The notes beneath the pieces were generated by a model. It was given only the letters and a program-made list of their open reading frames with translations. It ran no database searches and had not been told where the DNA came from. Shown here in pieces: positions 1-5,262 of a stretch of DNA of 9,065 bases. The first letter of the stretch is position 1. Each line of letters begins with the position of its first letter. Source of the DNA: Kingella oralis (lineage in GTDB: Bacteria; Pseudomonadota; Gammaproteobacteria; Burkholderiales; Neisseriaceae); contig CAJPSG010000018.1 in assembly GCA_905373195.1 (NCBI GenBank), positions 1 through 9,065 of the forward strand. Direction: 5' to 3'. A program made the translations under genes and the position numbers.

Positions 1-45
1 GGGGTATCATGGGGCATCCTTGTTGATTGGGAGGGGGGAGGCGTG

Positions 46-57
46 AGGCAGCCTGAA
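46..57 (+). other. DNA uptake sequence, perfect 12-mer
   Basis: AGGCAGCCTGAA matches the Kingella-type DUS dialect exactly. It lies downstream of the first Sel1 gene in a stretch with no convincing gene. Confidence 0.85.
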
Positions 58-113
58 AATAAAAGGGCGAATTATAGTGGGAAATGGGGGTGGCGTTGTA
101 GGCGGTTATGCGT

Positions 114-155
114 AAGGCAGCCTGAAAACCGTTTTTGGGGGTTTCAGGCTGTCTT
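114..155 (-). terminator. Inverted DUS pair downstream of the first Sel1 gene
   Basis: A perfect DUS at 115-126 faces a one-mismatch copy at 143-154. The arms 114-130 and 140-155 can pair with one G:U and one bulged base around a 9-nt loop. The hairpin lies about 50 nt past the stop codon at 206, where a terminator would be expected. No U tract follows on the minus strand, so termination strength is uncertain. Confidence 0.5.
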
Positions 156-205
156 AAAGTTGGCAGTTCCAAATGTGTTTTCAGGCTGCCGAAGTGGAAA
201 AGTGG
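143..205 (-). repeat. Duplicated 3' flank, copy A
   Basis: These 63 bases, directly downstream of the first Sel1 gene, match 1690-1752 downstream of the second without gaps. I count three mismatches. Each copy carries one DUS-like word at each end. The match shows that the copied DNA extends beyond the coding region. Confidence 0.85.
180..191 (-). other. DUS-like 12-mer, one mismatch
   Basis: TTCAGGCTGCCG differs from the DUS complement only in its last base. The identical variant recurs at 1727-1738, as part of the duplicated 3' flank. Confidence 0.65.
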
Positions 206-1543
206 TTAGCGAATGCCCATGCTTTCCAATGTTTGTAGATTTTGGCGGGTTTTTGCCTTGGCTTCGGCATTCTCTGGTGTATCAGGCTGCGCCAGCACTT
301 TTTGATACCATGCTTTGGCTTGTTGATAATTTTGCGCTACGCCAAAACCATTTTGATACATAAAGCCCAAATTGTTTTGCGCCTTAGCATCACCTTGATT
401 AGCCGCTTTTTGAAACCACGCCAAGGCTTGTTTATAGTCCTGCGCTACGCCTTGCCCATTGGCATACATCAAACCCAAACTATACTGCGCCTGAGCATAT
501 CCCTGATTAGCTGATTTTTGAAACCATGCAAAGGCTTGTTGATAATCCTGCGCCACACCTTGCCCATTTTGATACATCACACCCAAATTATTTTGTGCAC
601 TAGCACGCCCCTGATTAGCCGCTTTTTGATACCAAGCAAAGGCTTGCTGATAGTTTTGCGCCACGCCTTGTCCATTTTGATACATCACACCCAAATTATT
701 TTGTGCGCCAGCATCTCCCTGATTAGCCGCTTTTTGCAACCAAGCTACGGCTTGTTGATAATTTTGCGCCACGCCACGACCATCTAGATACATCATACCC
801 AAATTGTATTGAGCATTAACATCTCCCTGATTAGCCGCTTTTTGATACCAAGCTACGGCTTGTTGATAATTTTGCGCCACACCATAACCATTTCCATACA
901 TCACGCCCAAATTGTATTGCGCCAAAGCATATCCTTGGTTAGCCGCTTTTTGAAGCCATGTAAAGGCTTGTTGATAATTCTGCGCCACGCTTTGGCCTTT
1001 GTAATACATCATGCCCAAGTTATATTGCGCAGCAGCATATCCCTGATTAGCTACTTTTTGAAACCACATAAAGGCTTGCTGATAGTTTTGTGCCACACCT
1101 TGCCCTTTTCTATACATTACGCCCAAATTGTACTGCGCCAAAGCATATCCTTGATTGGCTGCCTTTTGAAACCAAGCGAAGGCGTGTTGATGGTTTTGTG
1201 TTACGCCTTGCCCTTGGTAATACATTACGCCTAAATTGTATTGTGCATCAGCATCTCCCTGATTAGCCGCTTTTTGAAGCCAAGTGAAAGCTTGTTGATG
1301 GTTTTGAGCTACGCCTTGCCCATTTTCATACATCGCACCCAAATTGTTTTGCGCCAGAGCATCGCCTTGCTGTGCCAGCGGTTGAAACAGTTTAAAGGCT
1401 TGATTGTAATCACCTGCCTGATAAGCCGTTATCGCTTGTTGAAGCTGAGCTTTATCATCTGCCCCAGCAGGTGCAGCCATAGCCAAAACCAACACCGTCA
1501 AAACCACATTCAAAACTTTAAAAAATCTACGCAAATCAACCAT
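206..1543 (-). CDS. Secreted Sel1-like repeat protein, longest of three tandem paralogs
   Basis: The open frame can start at 1549, 1546 or 1543 because the gene opens with three ATG codons. The AAGGA Shine-Dalgarno abuts the first ATG and lies 6 nt before the third, so I start at 1543 (445 aa; the longest form has 447). Numbering by the 447-aa form, residues 1-30 are a signal peptide: DLRRFFK, a hydrophobic core, then APAGA before DD, a signal peptidase I type site. Residues 31-69 look like a TPR-type helix pair (AYQAGDYNQA, PLAQQG). Residues 70-393 are nine exact 36-residue Sel1 repeats of the form LGxMYxxGxGVAQNYQQAxxWxQKAANQG. A tenth unit runs into the C-terminal cap (LAQPDTPENAEA to MGIR). 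The mature protein has no cysteine, unlike Helicobacter Hcp proteins. Sel1 arrays are alpha/alpha solenoids that bind proteins, and secreted examples have been linked to host-cell interaction. The partner here is unknown. Family is certain; function is inference. Confidence 0.93.
   Translation of the reverse strand: MVDLRRFFKVLNVVLTVLVLAMAAPAGADDKAQLQQAITAYQAGDYNQAFKLFQPLAQQGDALAQNNLGAMYENGQGVAQNHQQAFTWLQKAANQGDADAQYNLGVMYYQGQGVTQNHQHAFAWFQKAANQGYALAQYNLGVMYRKGQGVAQNYQQAFMWFQKVANQGYAAAQYNLGMMYYKGQSVAQNYQQAFTWLQKAANQGYALAQYNLGVMYGNGYGVAQNYQQAVAWYQKAANQGDVNAQYNLGMMYLDGRGVAQNYQQAVAWLQKAANQGDAGAQNNLGVMYQNGQGVAQNYQQAFAWYQKAANQGRASAQNNLGVMYQNGQGVAQDYQQAFAWFQKSANQGYAQAQYSLGLMYANGQGVAQDYKQALAWFQKAANQGDAKAQNNLGFMYQNGFGVAQNYQQAKAWYQKVLAQPDTPENAEAKAKTRQNLQTLESMGIR
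371..1342 (-). repeat. Nine tandem 108-bp units encoding Sel1 repeats
   Basis: Nine in-frame units of exactly 108 bp encode the 36-residue Sel1 repeats of the first paralog, with no length variation between units. Units 7 and 8 (about 587-802) encode the same LGVMYQNGQGVAQ start and share long identical DNA stretches. Such similarity allows gain or loss of whole units by recombination without breaking the frame. The array is seen directly; instability is inference. Confidence 0.9.
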
Positions 1544-1546
1544 CAT

Positions 1547-1701
1547 CATTCCTTATCTAACTAAAAATCCAGCGGCATCCCGCCGCCATTCATTTGCAAA
1601 ACGCGCTTAACCACCAAGCGCAAAAAAATCCGTTCTAGCAATTCTTTTGCCAACCACCCAAAGGCAGCCTGAAAATCAATTTTCACATTTTCAGGCTGCC
1701 T
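1547..1701 (-). repeat. Duplicated 5' leader, copy A
   Basis: The leader of the first Sel1 gene, from its start codons back through the DUS hairpin, aligns with 3591-3744 upstream of the third gene. I count about 12 substitutions and one single-base gap, roughly 92% identity. It includes the AAGGA ribosome binding site and, presumably, the promoter. A weak pair, TTGGCA and GATTTT with 17 nt spacing, is conserved in both copies on the minus strand, but it is too poor to call. Confidence 0.85.
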
Positions 1702-1702
1702 T
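1661..1702 (-). terminator. Inverted DUS pair, perfect 16-bp hairpin downstream of the second Sel1 gene
   Basis: Arms 1661-1676 and 1687-1702 are perfectly complementary over 16 bp with a 10-nt loop. Each arm holds one perfect DUS (1662-1673 on + and 1690-1701 on -). It lies 50 nt past the stop codon of the second gene and just before the leader of the first. Only a short U run (CCTTTGG) follows on the minus strand. Paired inverted DUS acting as terminators are well known in Neisseriaceae. Confidence 0.6.
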
Positions 1703-1752
1703 AAAGTTGGCAGTTCCAAATGTGTTTTCAGGCTGCCGAAGTGGAAAAGCGA
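1690..1752 (-). repeat. Duplicated 3' flank, copy B
   Basis: Partner of 143-205 with 60 of 63 bases identical. It begins with the minus-strand DUS that closes the hairpin at 1661-1702. Confidence 0.85.
1727..1738 (-). other. DUS-like 12-mer, one mismatch
   Basis: TTCAGGCTGCCG, the same one-base variant as at 180-191, 14 nt beyond the stop codon of the second Sel1 gene. Confidence 0.65.
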
Positions 1753-2553
1753 TTAACGAATACCTTGTTTTTTTAATGCTTGCAAGCCATTACGAGCGAT
1801 TGCTTTGGCTTCGGCATTTTCTTCCGTATCAGGCTGCGCCAACACTTTTTGCCACCACAATTTTGCTTGCTGATAATTTTTTGTTGTTCCTTTTCCTTCG
1901 TAATACATCATAGCCAAGCTATTTTGTGCCGAAGCCAGCCCCTGATTAGCTGCTTTTTGATACCACGCTAATGCTTGTTGATAATTTTGTGCCACGCCTT
2001 GCCCTGTGCGATACATATTACCTAAATTAAATTGCGCTAGGGGGTTGCTCTGATGAGCAGCCTTTTTAAACCATGCTACGGCTTGTTTATCATCTCGTGC
2101 CACGCCTTGCCCTTCTTGATACATTCCACCTAAATTGAGTTGCGCCATAGAAGAACCCTGATTGGCTGCTTTTTGAAACCATGCCATCGCTTGCTTATAG
2201 TCTCTTTTTACACCTTTCCCATCGCGATACATCACACCTAAAATATACTGCGCTCCAATGTCTCCTTGCTGCGCAGCCTTTTGAAACCACACCATCGCTT
2301 GCTTATAGTTTTGTGCCACGCCTTTCCCATCAAGATACATCATCCCCAAATTGTATTGAGCATCAACGTTACCCTGCTGCGCAAGCGGCTGCAACAAACG
2401 AACAACTTGGCTGTAATCGCCAGCATCATAAGCAGCATCAATTTGTTGAAGCTGAGCAGCATTATCCGCCCCCGCAGGCGCGCTGAAAACTGAAACCAAC
2501 GCCACCAACACCCCATTCAACAGTTTAAAAATCTTGCGTAAATCAAACATCAT
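1753..2553 (-). CDS. Secreted Sel1-like repeat protein, shortest of three tandem paralogs
   Basis: The frame is open back to an ATG at 2583, but the better start is the ATG-ATG pair at 2553/2550. It is preceded by GGAGA with 4 or 7 nt spacing, and the protein then begins MMFDLRKIFK like its paralogs. From 2553 it has 266 aa. Residues 1-29 are a signal peptide ending APAGA before DN. A TPR-like segment follows (AYDAGDYSQV, PLAQQG), then four full 36-residue Sel1 repeats (69-212) and a fifth merging into the C-terminal cap (LAQPDTEENAEA to KQGIR). The repeats are more diverged than in the 206-1543 paralog (for example GVKRDYKQ and GTTKNYQQ), so this copy may be older or under different selection. 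No cysteine is present. Likely periplasmic or exported solenoid scaffold; partner unknown. It is separated from both neighbours by DUS hairpins, so it may be its own transcription unit. Confidence 0.92.
   Translation of the reverse strand: MMFDLRKIFKLLNGVLVALVSVFSAPAGADNAAQLQQIDAAYDAGDYSQVVRLLQPLAQQGNVDAQYNLGMMYLDGKGVAQNYKQAMVWFQKAAQQGDIGAQYILGVMYRDGKGVKRDYKQAMAWFQKAANQGSSMAQLNLGGMYQEGQGVARDDKQAVAWFKKAAHQSNPLAQFNLGNMYRTGQGVAQNYQQALAWYQKAANQGLASAQNSLAMMYYEGKGTTKNYQQAKLWWQKVLAQPDTEENAEAKAIARNGLQALKKQGIR
1918..2349 (-). repeat. Four tandem 108-bp units encoding Sel1 repeats
   Basis: Four in-frame 108-bp units encode residues 69-212 of the second paralog. They are less alike at the DNA level than the units of the first paralog. 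Confidence 0.85.
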
Positions 2554-2626
2554 TGTCTCTCCAAATTCAAAATTAAACGGCATACAGCCACCATTGAGCT
2601 AAATCACATTCCAGCCAAGCATCCAA

Positions 2627-2666
2627 AGGCAGCCTGAAAATCAATTTTCCCGTTTTCAGGCTGCCT
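2627..2666 (-). terminator. Inverted DUS pair downstream of the third Sel1 gene
   Basis: Perfect DUS copies at 2627-2638 (+) and 2655-2666 (-) lie in 14-bp complementary arms with a 12-nt loop. The hairpin starts 15 nt past the stop codon of the third gene and precedes the leader of the second. Termination on the minus strand is likely but there is only a short U run after it. Confidence 0.6.
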
Positions 2667-2681
2667 CAATCAAACGTGCCA

Positions 2682-3587
2682 TTAGCGAATGCCAGCATCA
2701 CTCAATTTTTGCAAATAATCACGAGCAAACGCGCGAGCTTCCGCATTTTCTTTTGTATCAGGCTGCGCCAGCACTTTTTGCCACCATATTTTCGCCTGCT
2801 GATAATCCTGCGCCACTCCGCGACCGTTGGCATACATCATACCTAAATTGAATTGCGCCCCAACATGGTTTTGATTAGCTGCTTTTTGAAACCACGCCAC
2901 TGCTTGTTTATCGTCTTGTGCCACGCCTTGTCCGTTAAGATACATCGTACCCAAATTGTGTTGCGCTTCAACGTGTCCCTGATGAGCCGCCTTTTGAAAC
3001 CACGCCACCGCTTGTTTATCGTCTTGCGCCACACCTTGCCCATTGTGATACATCACACCCAAACTAAATTGCGCCTCAACGTGCCCCCGATTAGCCGCTT
3101 TTTGATACCACATTGCTGCCTGTTTAGCGTCCTGTGCTACACCGAAACCTTCGTCATACATCACGCCCAAATTGTTTTGCGCATCAAGATTCCCTTGGTT
3201 TGCCGCCTTCTGATACCACGCCGCAGCTTGTTTGTAGTCCCGCGCCACGCCTTCGCCGTAAAAATACATCCAGCCAACATTATTTTGCGCAGTAGCATCG
3301 CCTTGATTTGCCGCTTTTTTATACCATGCAAGGGCTTGCTGATAATCCTGTGCTACGCCTTGCCCCTTTGCATACATCACACCCAAACTATTTTGCGCCT
3401 CAGCATTGCCTTGTTGTGCAAGGGGTTTAAACAGACGCAGAGCTTGGCTGTAATCGCCTGCATGATAGGCTGCGAAAGCCTGTTCTATTTGAAGAGGATT
3501 ATCCGCCTGCGCAGGCGCAATAAAAAACGAACATAATGCCACAACCACCCCATTCAACGGTTTAAAAAATCTACGCAAATCAACCAT
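2682..3587 (-). CDS. Secreted Sel1-like repeat protein, third tandem paralog
   Basis: As in the 206-1543 paralog, three ATG codons in a row follow an AAGGA that touches the first, so the third ATG at 3587 has the best spacing (301 aa; 303 from 3593). The N-terminus MVDLRRFFK is identical to that of the first paralog. By the 303-aa numbering, residues 1-30 form a signal peptide ending APAQA before DN. The single cysteine (residue 21) is inside it and lacks a lipobox, so a lipoprotein is unlikely. Residues 31-69 are the TPR-like cap, 70-249 five full Sel1 repeats, and 250-303 the last unit plus the shared C-terminal cap (LAQPDTKENAEA to DAGIR). Several repeats carry DDKQAVAWFQKAA. Most likely an exported alpha-solenoid binding protein. 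It lies immediately downstream of rluC on the same strand, with only a DUS hairpin and a short leader between them. Confidence 0.93.
   Translation of the reverse strand: MVDLRRFFKPLNGVVVALCSFFIAPAQADNPLQIEQAFAAYHAGDYSQALRLFKPLAQQGNAEAQNSLGVMYAKGQGVAQDYQQALAWYKKAANQGDATAQNNVGWMYFYGEGVARDYKQAAAWYQKAANQGNLDAQNNLGVMYDEGFGVAQDAKQAAMWYQKAANRGHVEAQFSLGVMYHNGQGVAQDDKQAVAWFQKAAHQGHVEAQHNLGTMYLNGQGVAQDDKQAVAWFQKAANQNHVGAQFNLGMMYANGRGVAQDYQQAKIWWQKVLAQPDTKENAEARAFARDYLQKLSDAGIR
2847..3386 (-). repeat. Five tandem 108-bp units encoding Sel1 repeats
   Basis: Five in-frame 108-bp units encode residues 70-249 of the third paralog. The two units with DDKQAVAWFQKAA (about 2880-3060) are the most alike in DNA. 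Confidence 0.85.
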
Positions 3588-3590
3588 CAT

Positions 3591-3744
3591 CATTCCTTAT
3601 CTAATTAAAAACCCAGCGACATCCCGCCGCCATTCATTTGCAAAGCACACTTAACCATCAAGCGCAAAAAATCCGTTCCAACAATTCTTTTGCCAACCAC
3701 CCAAAGGCAGCCTGAAAACCAATTTTCCCGTTTTCAGGCTGCCT
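3591..3744 (-). repeat. Duplicated 5' leader, copy B
   Basis: Partner of 1547-1701 upstream of the third Sel1 gene. The corresponding region before the second gene (2554-2626) is unrelated except for the hairpin itself. Genes one and three therefore share a leader that gene two lacks. Confidence 0.85.
3705..3744 (-). terminator. Inverted DUS pair overlapping the rluC stop codon
   Basis: Arms 3705-3718 and 3731-3744 (14 bp, 12-nt loop) each hold a perfect DUS (3705-3716 on +, 3733-3744 on -). The rluC stop codon, TGA, is part of the 3733-3744 DUS, so the last codons and the stop lie inside the hairpin. In its position it could end rluC transcription before the third Sel1 gene. Ribosomes finishing rluC would disturb the stem, so its efficiency is an open question. 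Confidence 0.6.
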
Positions 3745-4723
3745 CTCCCCCCGCCGCCAACCGCTCCACCACCCGCTCCAATTCATCAGGCAATCCCGCC
3801 ACTAAATCCAACATCTCGCCCGACAATGGATGCGCCAACACCAACCGATGCGCGTGCAAAAACATCCGCTTCAAGCCCAGCTTATGAAGCCGCTTGTTCG
3901 CCTGATAATCGCCATAACGCTCATCGCCCGCAATCGGGCAGCCGCTCGCCTGCATATGCACCCGAATTTGATGCGTGCGCCCCGTTTTCAGCGTCGCCTC
4001 CACCAAGCTCAGCGCCGAAATGCCCACCGAATGCGTGAGGCAGCCTGAAAACGTATCCAACACGCGAAAAACCGTGTGCGCCGATTGCCCCTCATCGCCC
4101 ACGCGCACCATCTTTTCGCCCGCCGCGCCTGTGTATTTCACCAGCGGCAGCCGCACATGGCGGTTTTCAGGCTGCCATTGCCCCACGCCCAGCGCAAGGT
4201 AAACCTTTTTCGGGTGGTCGTTGCGCAGCATCTCATGCAGCTTCACCAGCGCGCTGCGCTTTTTCGCAATCATCAGCAAGCCGCTGGTGTCCTTGTCCAG
4301 CCGATGCACCAGCTCCAAATAGTTTGCCTCGGGGCGCGACTGGCGCAGCTGCTCAATCACACCAAAACTCACACCGCTGCCGCCGTGCACCGCAATGCCG
4401 CTGGGCTTGTTGATGACCAACAGCGCATCGTCTTCAAAAATAATCTCAAATTCCCGCGCGGGAGCCGTTTTCAGGCTGCCTGAAAACGCAGGTTTTGCCG
4501 CCACGCGAATCGGTGGAATGCGCACGCCATCGCCCGCCGCCACGCGATAATCAGGCTTGGCGCGGCGTTTGTTTACGCGCACTTCGCCCGCGCGGATAAT
4601 GCGCTGAATATGGCTTTTGGGAACGCCTTTTAAAATTTTAATCAAATAGTTATCAAGGCGTTGCCCCGCTTCATGCTCGGCGATGCGGATATGATTGACT
4701 ATTTCTTTGCTAAACGATGCCAT
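3734..4723 (-). CDS. rluC: 23S rRNA pseudouridine(955/2504/2580) synthase RluC
   Basis: RluC isomerises three uridines of 23S rRNA to pseudouridine (955, 2504 and 2580 in E. coli numbering). The 329-aa protein is near the usual length of about 320. Residues about 19-75 form an S4 RNA-binding domain (GQRLDNYLIKILKGVPKSHI, RVNKRRAKPDYRVAAGD). Residues about 92-310 form the RluA-family catalytic domain with HRLDKDTSGLL at 140-150, where Asp143 is the catalytic residue. Later family motifs include TGRTHQIRVHM (248-257) and GDERYG (266-271). The ATG at 4723 follows a weak AGAGAA. Three DUS copies lie inside the gene and encode FSGSLKT (80-86), WQPEN (183-187) and FSGCLT (225-230), probably in surface loops. 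The last codons GEAA and the TGA stop form a fourth. It is divergent from rne, as in E. coli. RluD or RluA are less likely given the synteny. Confidence 0.93.
   Translation of the reverse strand: MASFSKEIVNHIRIAEHEAGQRLDNYLIKILKGVPKSHIQRIIRAGEVRVNKRRAKPDYRVAAGDGVRIPPIRVAAKPAFSGSLKTAPAREFEIIFEDDALLVINKPSGIAVHGGSGVSFGVIEQLRQSRPEANYLELVHRLDKDTSGLLMIAKKRSALVKLHEMLRNDHPKKVYLALGVGQWQPENRHVRLPLVKYTGAAGEKMVRVGDEGQSAHTVFRVLDTFSGCLTHSVGISALSLVEATLKTGRTHQIRVHMQASGCPIAGDERYGDYQANKRLHKLGLKRMFLHAHRLVLAHPLSGEMLDLVAGLPDELERVVERLAAGGEAA
4038..4049 (+). other. DUS inside rluC, perfect
   Basis: Read along rluC this antisense copy encodes FSGCL at residues 225-229, in a segment between conserved catalytic-domain motifs. 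Confidence 0.85.
4166..4177 (-). other. DUS inside rluC, one mismatch
   Basis: Sense to rluC; encodes the QPEN of WQPEN around residue 184. Only the first base (T for A, reading along rluC) departs from the 12-mer. Confidence 0.7.
4466..4488 (-). other. Palindromic DUS inside rluC
   Basis: A 23-base dyad with perfect 11-bp arms around one central T. On the minus strand it contains the perfect AGGCAGCCTGAA (4470-4481). On the plus strand the same bases read AGGCTGCCTGAA (4473-4484), the dialect described for Simonsiella. It encodes FSGSLKT in rluC (residues 80-86), just after the S4 domain. Confidence 0.8.
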
Positions 4724-4735
4724 TTTCTCTATAAT
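4707..4735 (+). promoter_or_regulatory. Candidate sigma-70 promoter P1 for rne, overlapping the rluC start
   Basis: TTGCTA (4707-4712), a 17-nt spacer and a perfect TATAAT (4730-4735) point toward rne. The -35 matches the consensus at four of six positions. The spacer covers the rluC start codon at 4721-4723, so polymerase here would compete with rluC expression. Starting near 4742, the leader to the rne ATG would be about 520 nt. Consensus matches alone are weak evidence. Confidence 0.35.
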
Positions 4736-4754
4736 CCGAAACTTGTTTTGGGCG

Positions 4755-4773
4755 GTTTCAGGCTGCCTGAAAC
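4755..4773. other. Palindromic DUS upstream of rluC
   Basis: A 19-base dyad with 9-bp arms around a central T, containing the perfect DUS on the minus strand (4757-4768) and the AGGCTGCCTGAA dialect on the plus strand (4760-4771). It lies 32 nt before the rluC ATG, in the leader of either rluC or, if P1 is used, rne. Confidence 0.75.
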
Positions 4774-4788
4774 GCCATTTTCAGCGCA

Positions 4789-4867
4789 TACGGCTTTGAA
4801 ATAAAAGATGAATGAAACCAAACACATCGGCAGCCTGAAAATTGAATTGATTGCATACAAAGCCGTA
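4789..4867 (+). promoter_or_regulatory. Long-range 10-bp inverted repeat in the possible rne leader
   Basis: TACGGCTTTG (4789-4798) and CAAAGCCGTA (4858-4867) are perfectly complementary with 59 nt between them. In a transcript from P1 they could form a stem closing a loop that contains the DUS at 4828-4839. Similar length repeats can occur by chance in 9 kb, so the role is speculative. Confidence 0.3.
4828..4839 (+). other. DUS-like 12-mer, one mismatch
   Basis: CGGCAGCCTGAA differs from the 12-mer only at the first base. Intergenic, between rluC and rne. Confidence 0.65.
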
Positions 4868-5083
4868 GCCGCCCATTTTACAAAATAACGCACTTTGACG
4901 TTCACTTTATTGGCAAACAGCCTAACCAATAAAACCCATAATCAAGTTGAACCCCAAGCCACCAGTTAGAAGACGACGGCTAACCCATTTTCCATTTGTT
5001 GCGGCATCAATCCACCATTCAAATAACGCAAACCACCGCAGTTCCCCTGTTTGCCTGAATGCCCCCCGCAGCAAATCCTTCCA

Positions 5084-5095
5084 AGGCAGCCTGAA
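5084..5095 (+). other. DNA uptake sequence, perfect 12-mer
   Basis: AGGCAGCCTGAA in the upstream region of rne, 167 nt before the start codon, with no inverted partner nearby. Confidence 0.85.
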
Positions 5096-5113
5096 AATCC
5101 GTTTTTCGCGATT

Positions 5114-5143
5114 TTGCCCGTGTTGCCATCTAAGTTCTTTAAT
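5114..5143 (+). promoter_or_regulatory. Candidate sigma-70 promoter P2 for rne
   Basis: TTGCCC (5114-5119), an 18-nt spacer and TTTAAT (5138-5143) match the consensus at four and five of six positions. Transcription from here would start near 5150 and leave a leader of about 110 nt. It is an alternative or addition to the candidate at 4707-4735. Confidence 0.3.
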
Positions 5144-5262
5144 ATCGCTCTTCACGCCCACACGCCGCACCGTATGGTTTTTCTTGTTTACGGCAGCACG
5201 CGGCAGGGCGGTTCAAAACTGATTATCTCAAAGTGCCGCCATCTATAAGGTACTCAAAACAA

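Larger units (their letters stand above)
4729..5170 (-). pseudogene. Possible frameshifted small membrane-protein gene
   Basis: Two minus-strand frames meet at about 4924-4929. The upstream one (GTG at 5170) runs through LRWFALFEWWIDA, GKWVSRRLLTGG and FNLIMGFIG, then hits TAG. The downstream one continues LFANKVNVKVRYFVKWAATALYAINSI and ends near the rluC start. Removing one T at the junction would join them smoothly (GFIG-RLFANKV). The joined peptide would have aromatic and hydrophobic segments like a small inner-membrane protein, and the codons look used rather than random. I do not recognise the family. The upstream frame starts at GTG with no clear ribosome binding site, and both frames contain DUS-encoded residues, so chance open frames are a serious alternative. 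Confidence 0.28.
4724..5262. other. Divergent rluC-rne intergenic region
   Basis: These 539 bases hold no gene I can identify with confidence. They contain two candidate rne promoters, three DUS words (4757-4768, 4828-4839, 5084-5095), a 10-bp inverted repeat (4789-4798 with 4858-4867), and minus-strand open frames that may be a decayed gene. In E. coli the divergent promoters of rluC and rne also lie in a shared region, and rne has a 361-nt leader through which RNase E limits its own synthesis. Similar control here is inference. Confidence 0.6.

Noticed and set aside
1..205. A small gene before the first Sel1 gene
   Set aside because: The stretch contains DUS copies and duplicated 3' flank, and I found no frame with a start signal and protein-like composition.
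280..291. DUS-like word in the C-cap of each Sel1 gene (also near 1829 and 2758)
   Set aside because: Only about 9 of 12 positions match. The sequence encodes the conserved AQPDT of the cap, so codon choice explains it.
371..1342. CRISPR array
   Set aside because: The regular 108-bp spacing comes from coding repeats in an intact reading frame. There are no short identical repeats with unique spacers.
43..1564. Plus-strand open frames (43-363, 242-514, 518-787, 809-1234, 1241-1564)
   Set aside because: They are mirror frames of the minus-strand Sel1 gene. Their repeated LISRFL-type peptides follow the 108-bp periodicity of the real gene.
2853..3536. A 227-aa plus-strand frame with repeated RLFIVLRH-type segments
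   Set aside because: It is antisense to the third Sel1 gene and its repeats are the complement of the Sel1 units. It has no ribosome binding site.
3525..3540. Lipoprotein signal in the third Sel1 protein (ALCSFF)
   Set aside because: The residues before the Cys (VAL) do not fit a lipobox, and a good signal peptidase I site (APAQA) follows nine residues later.
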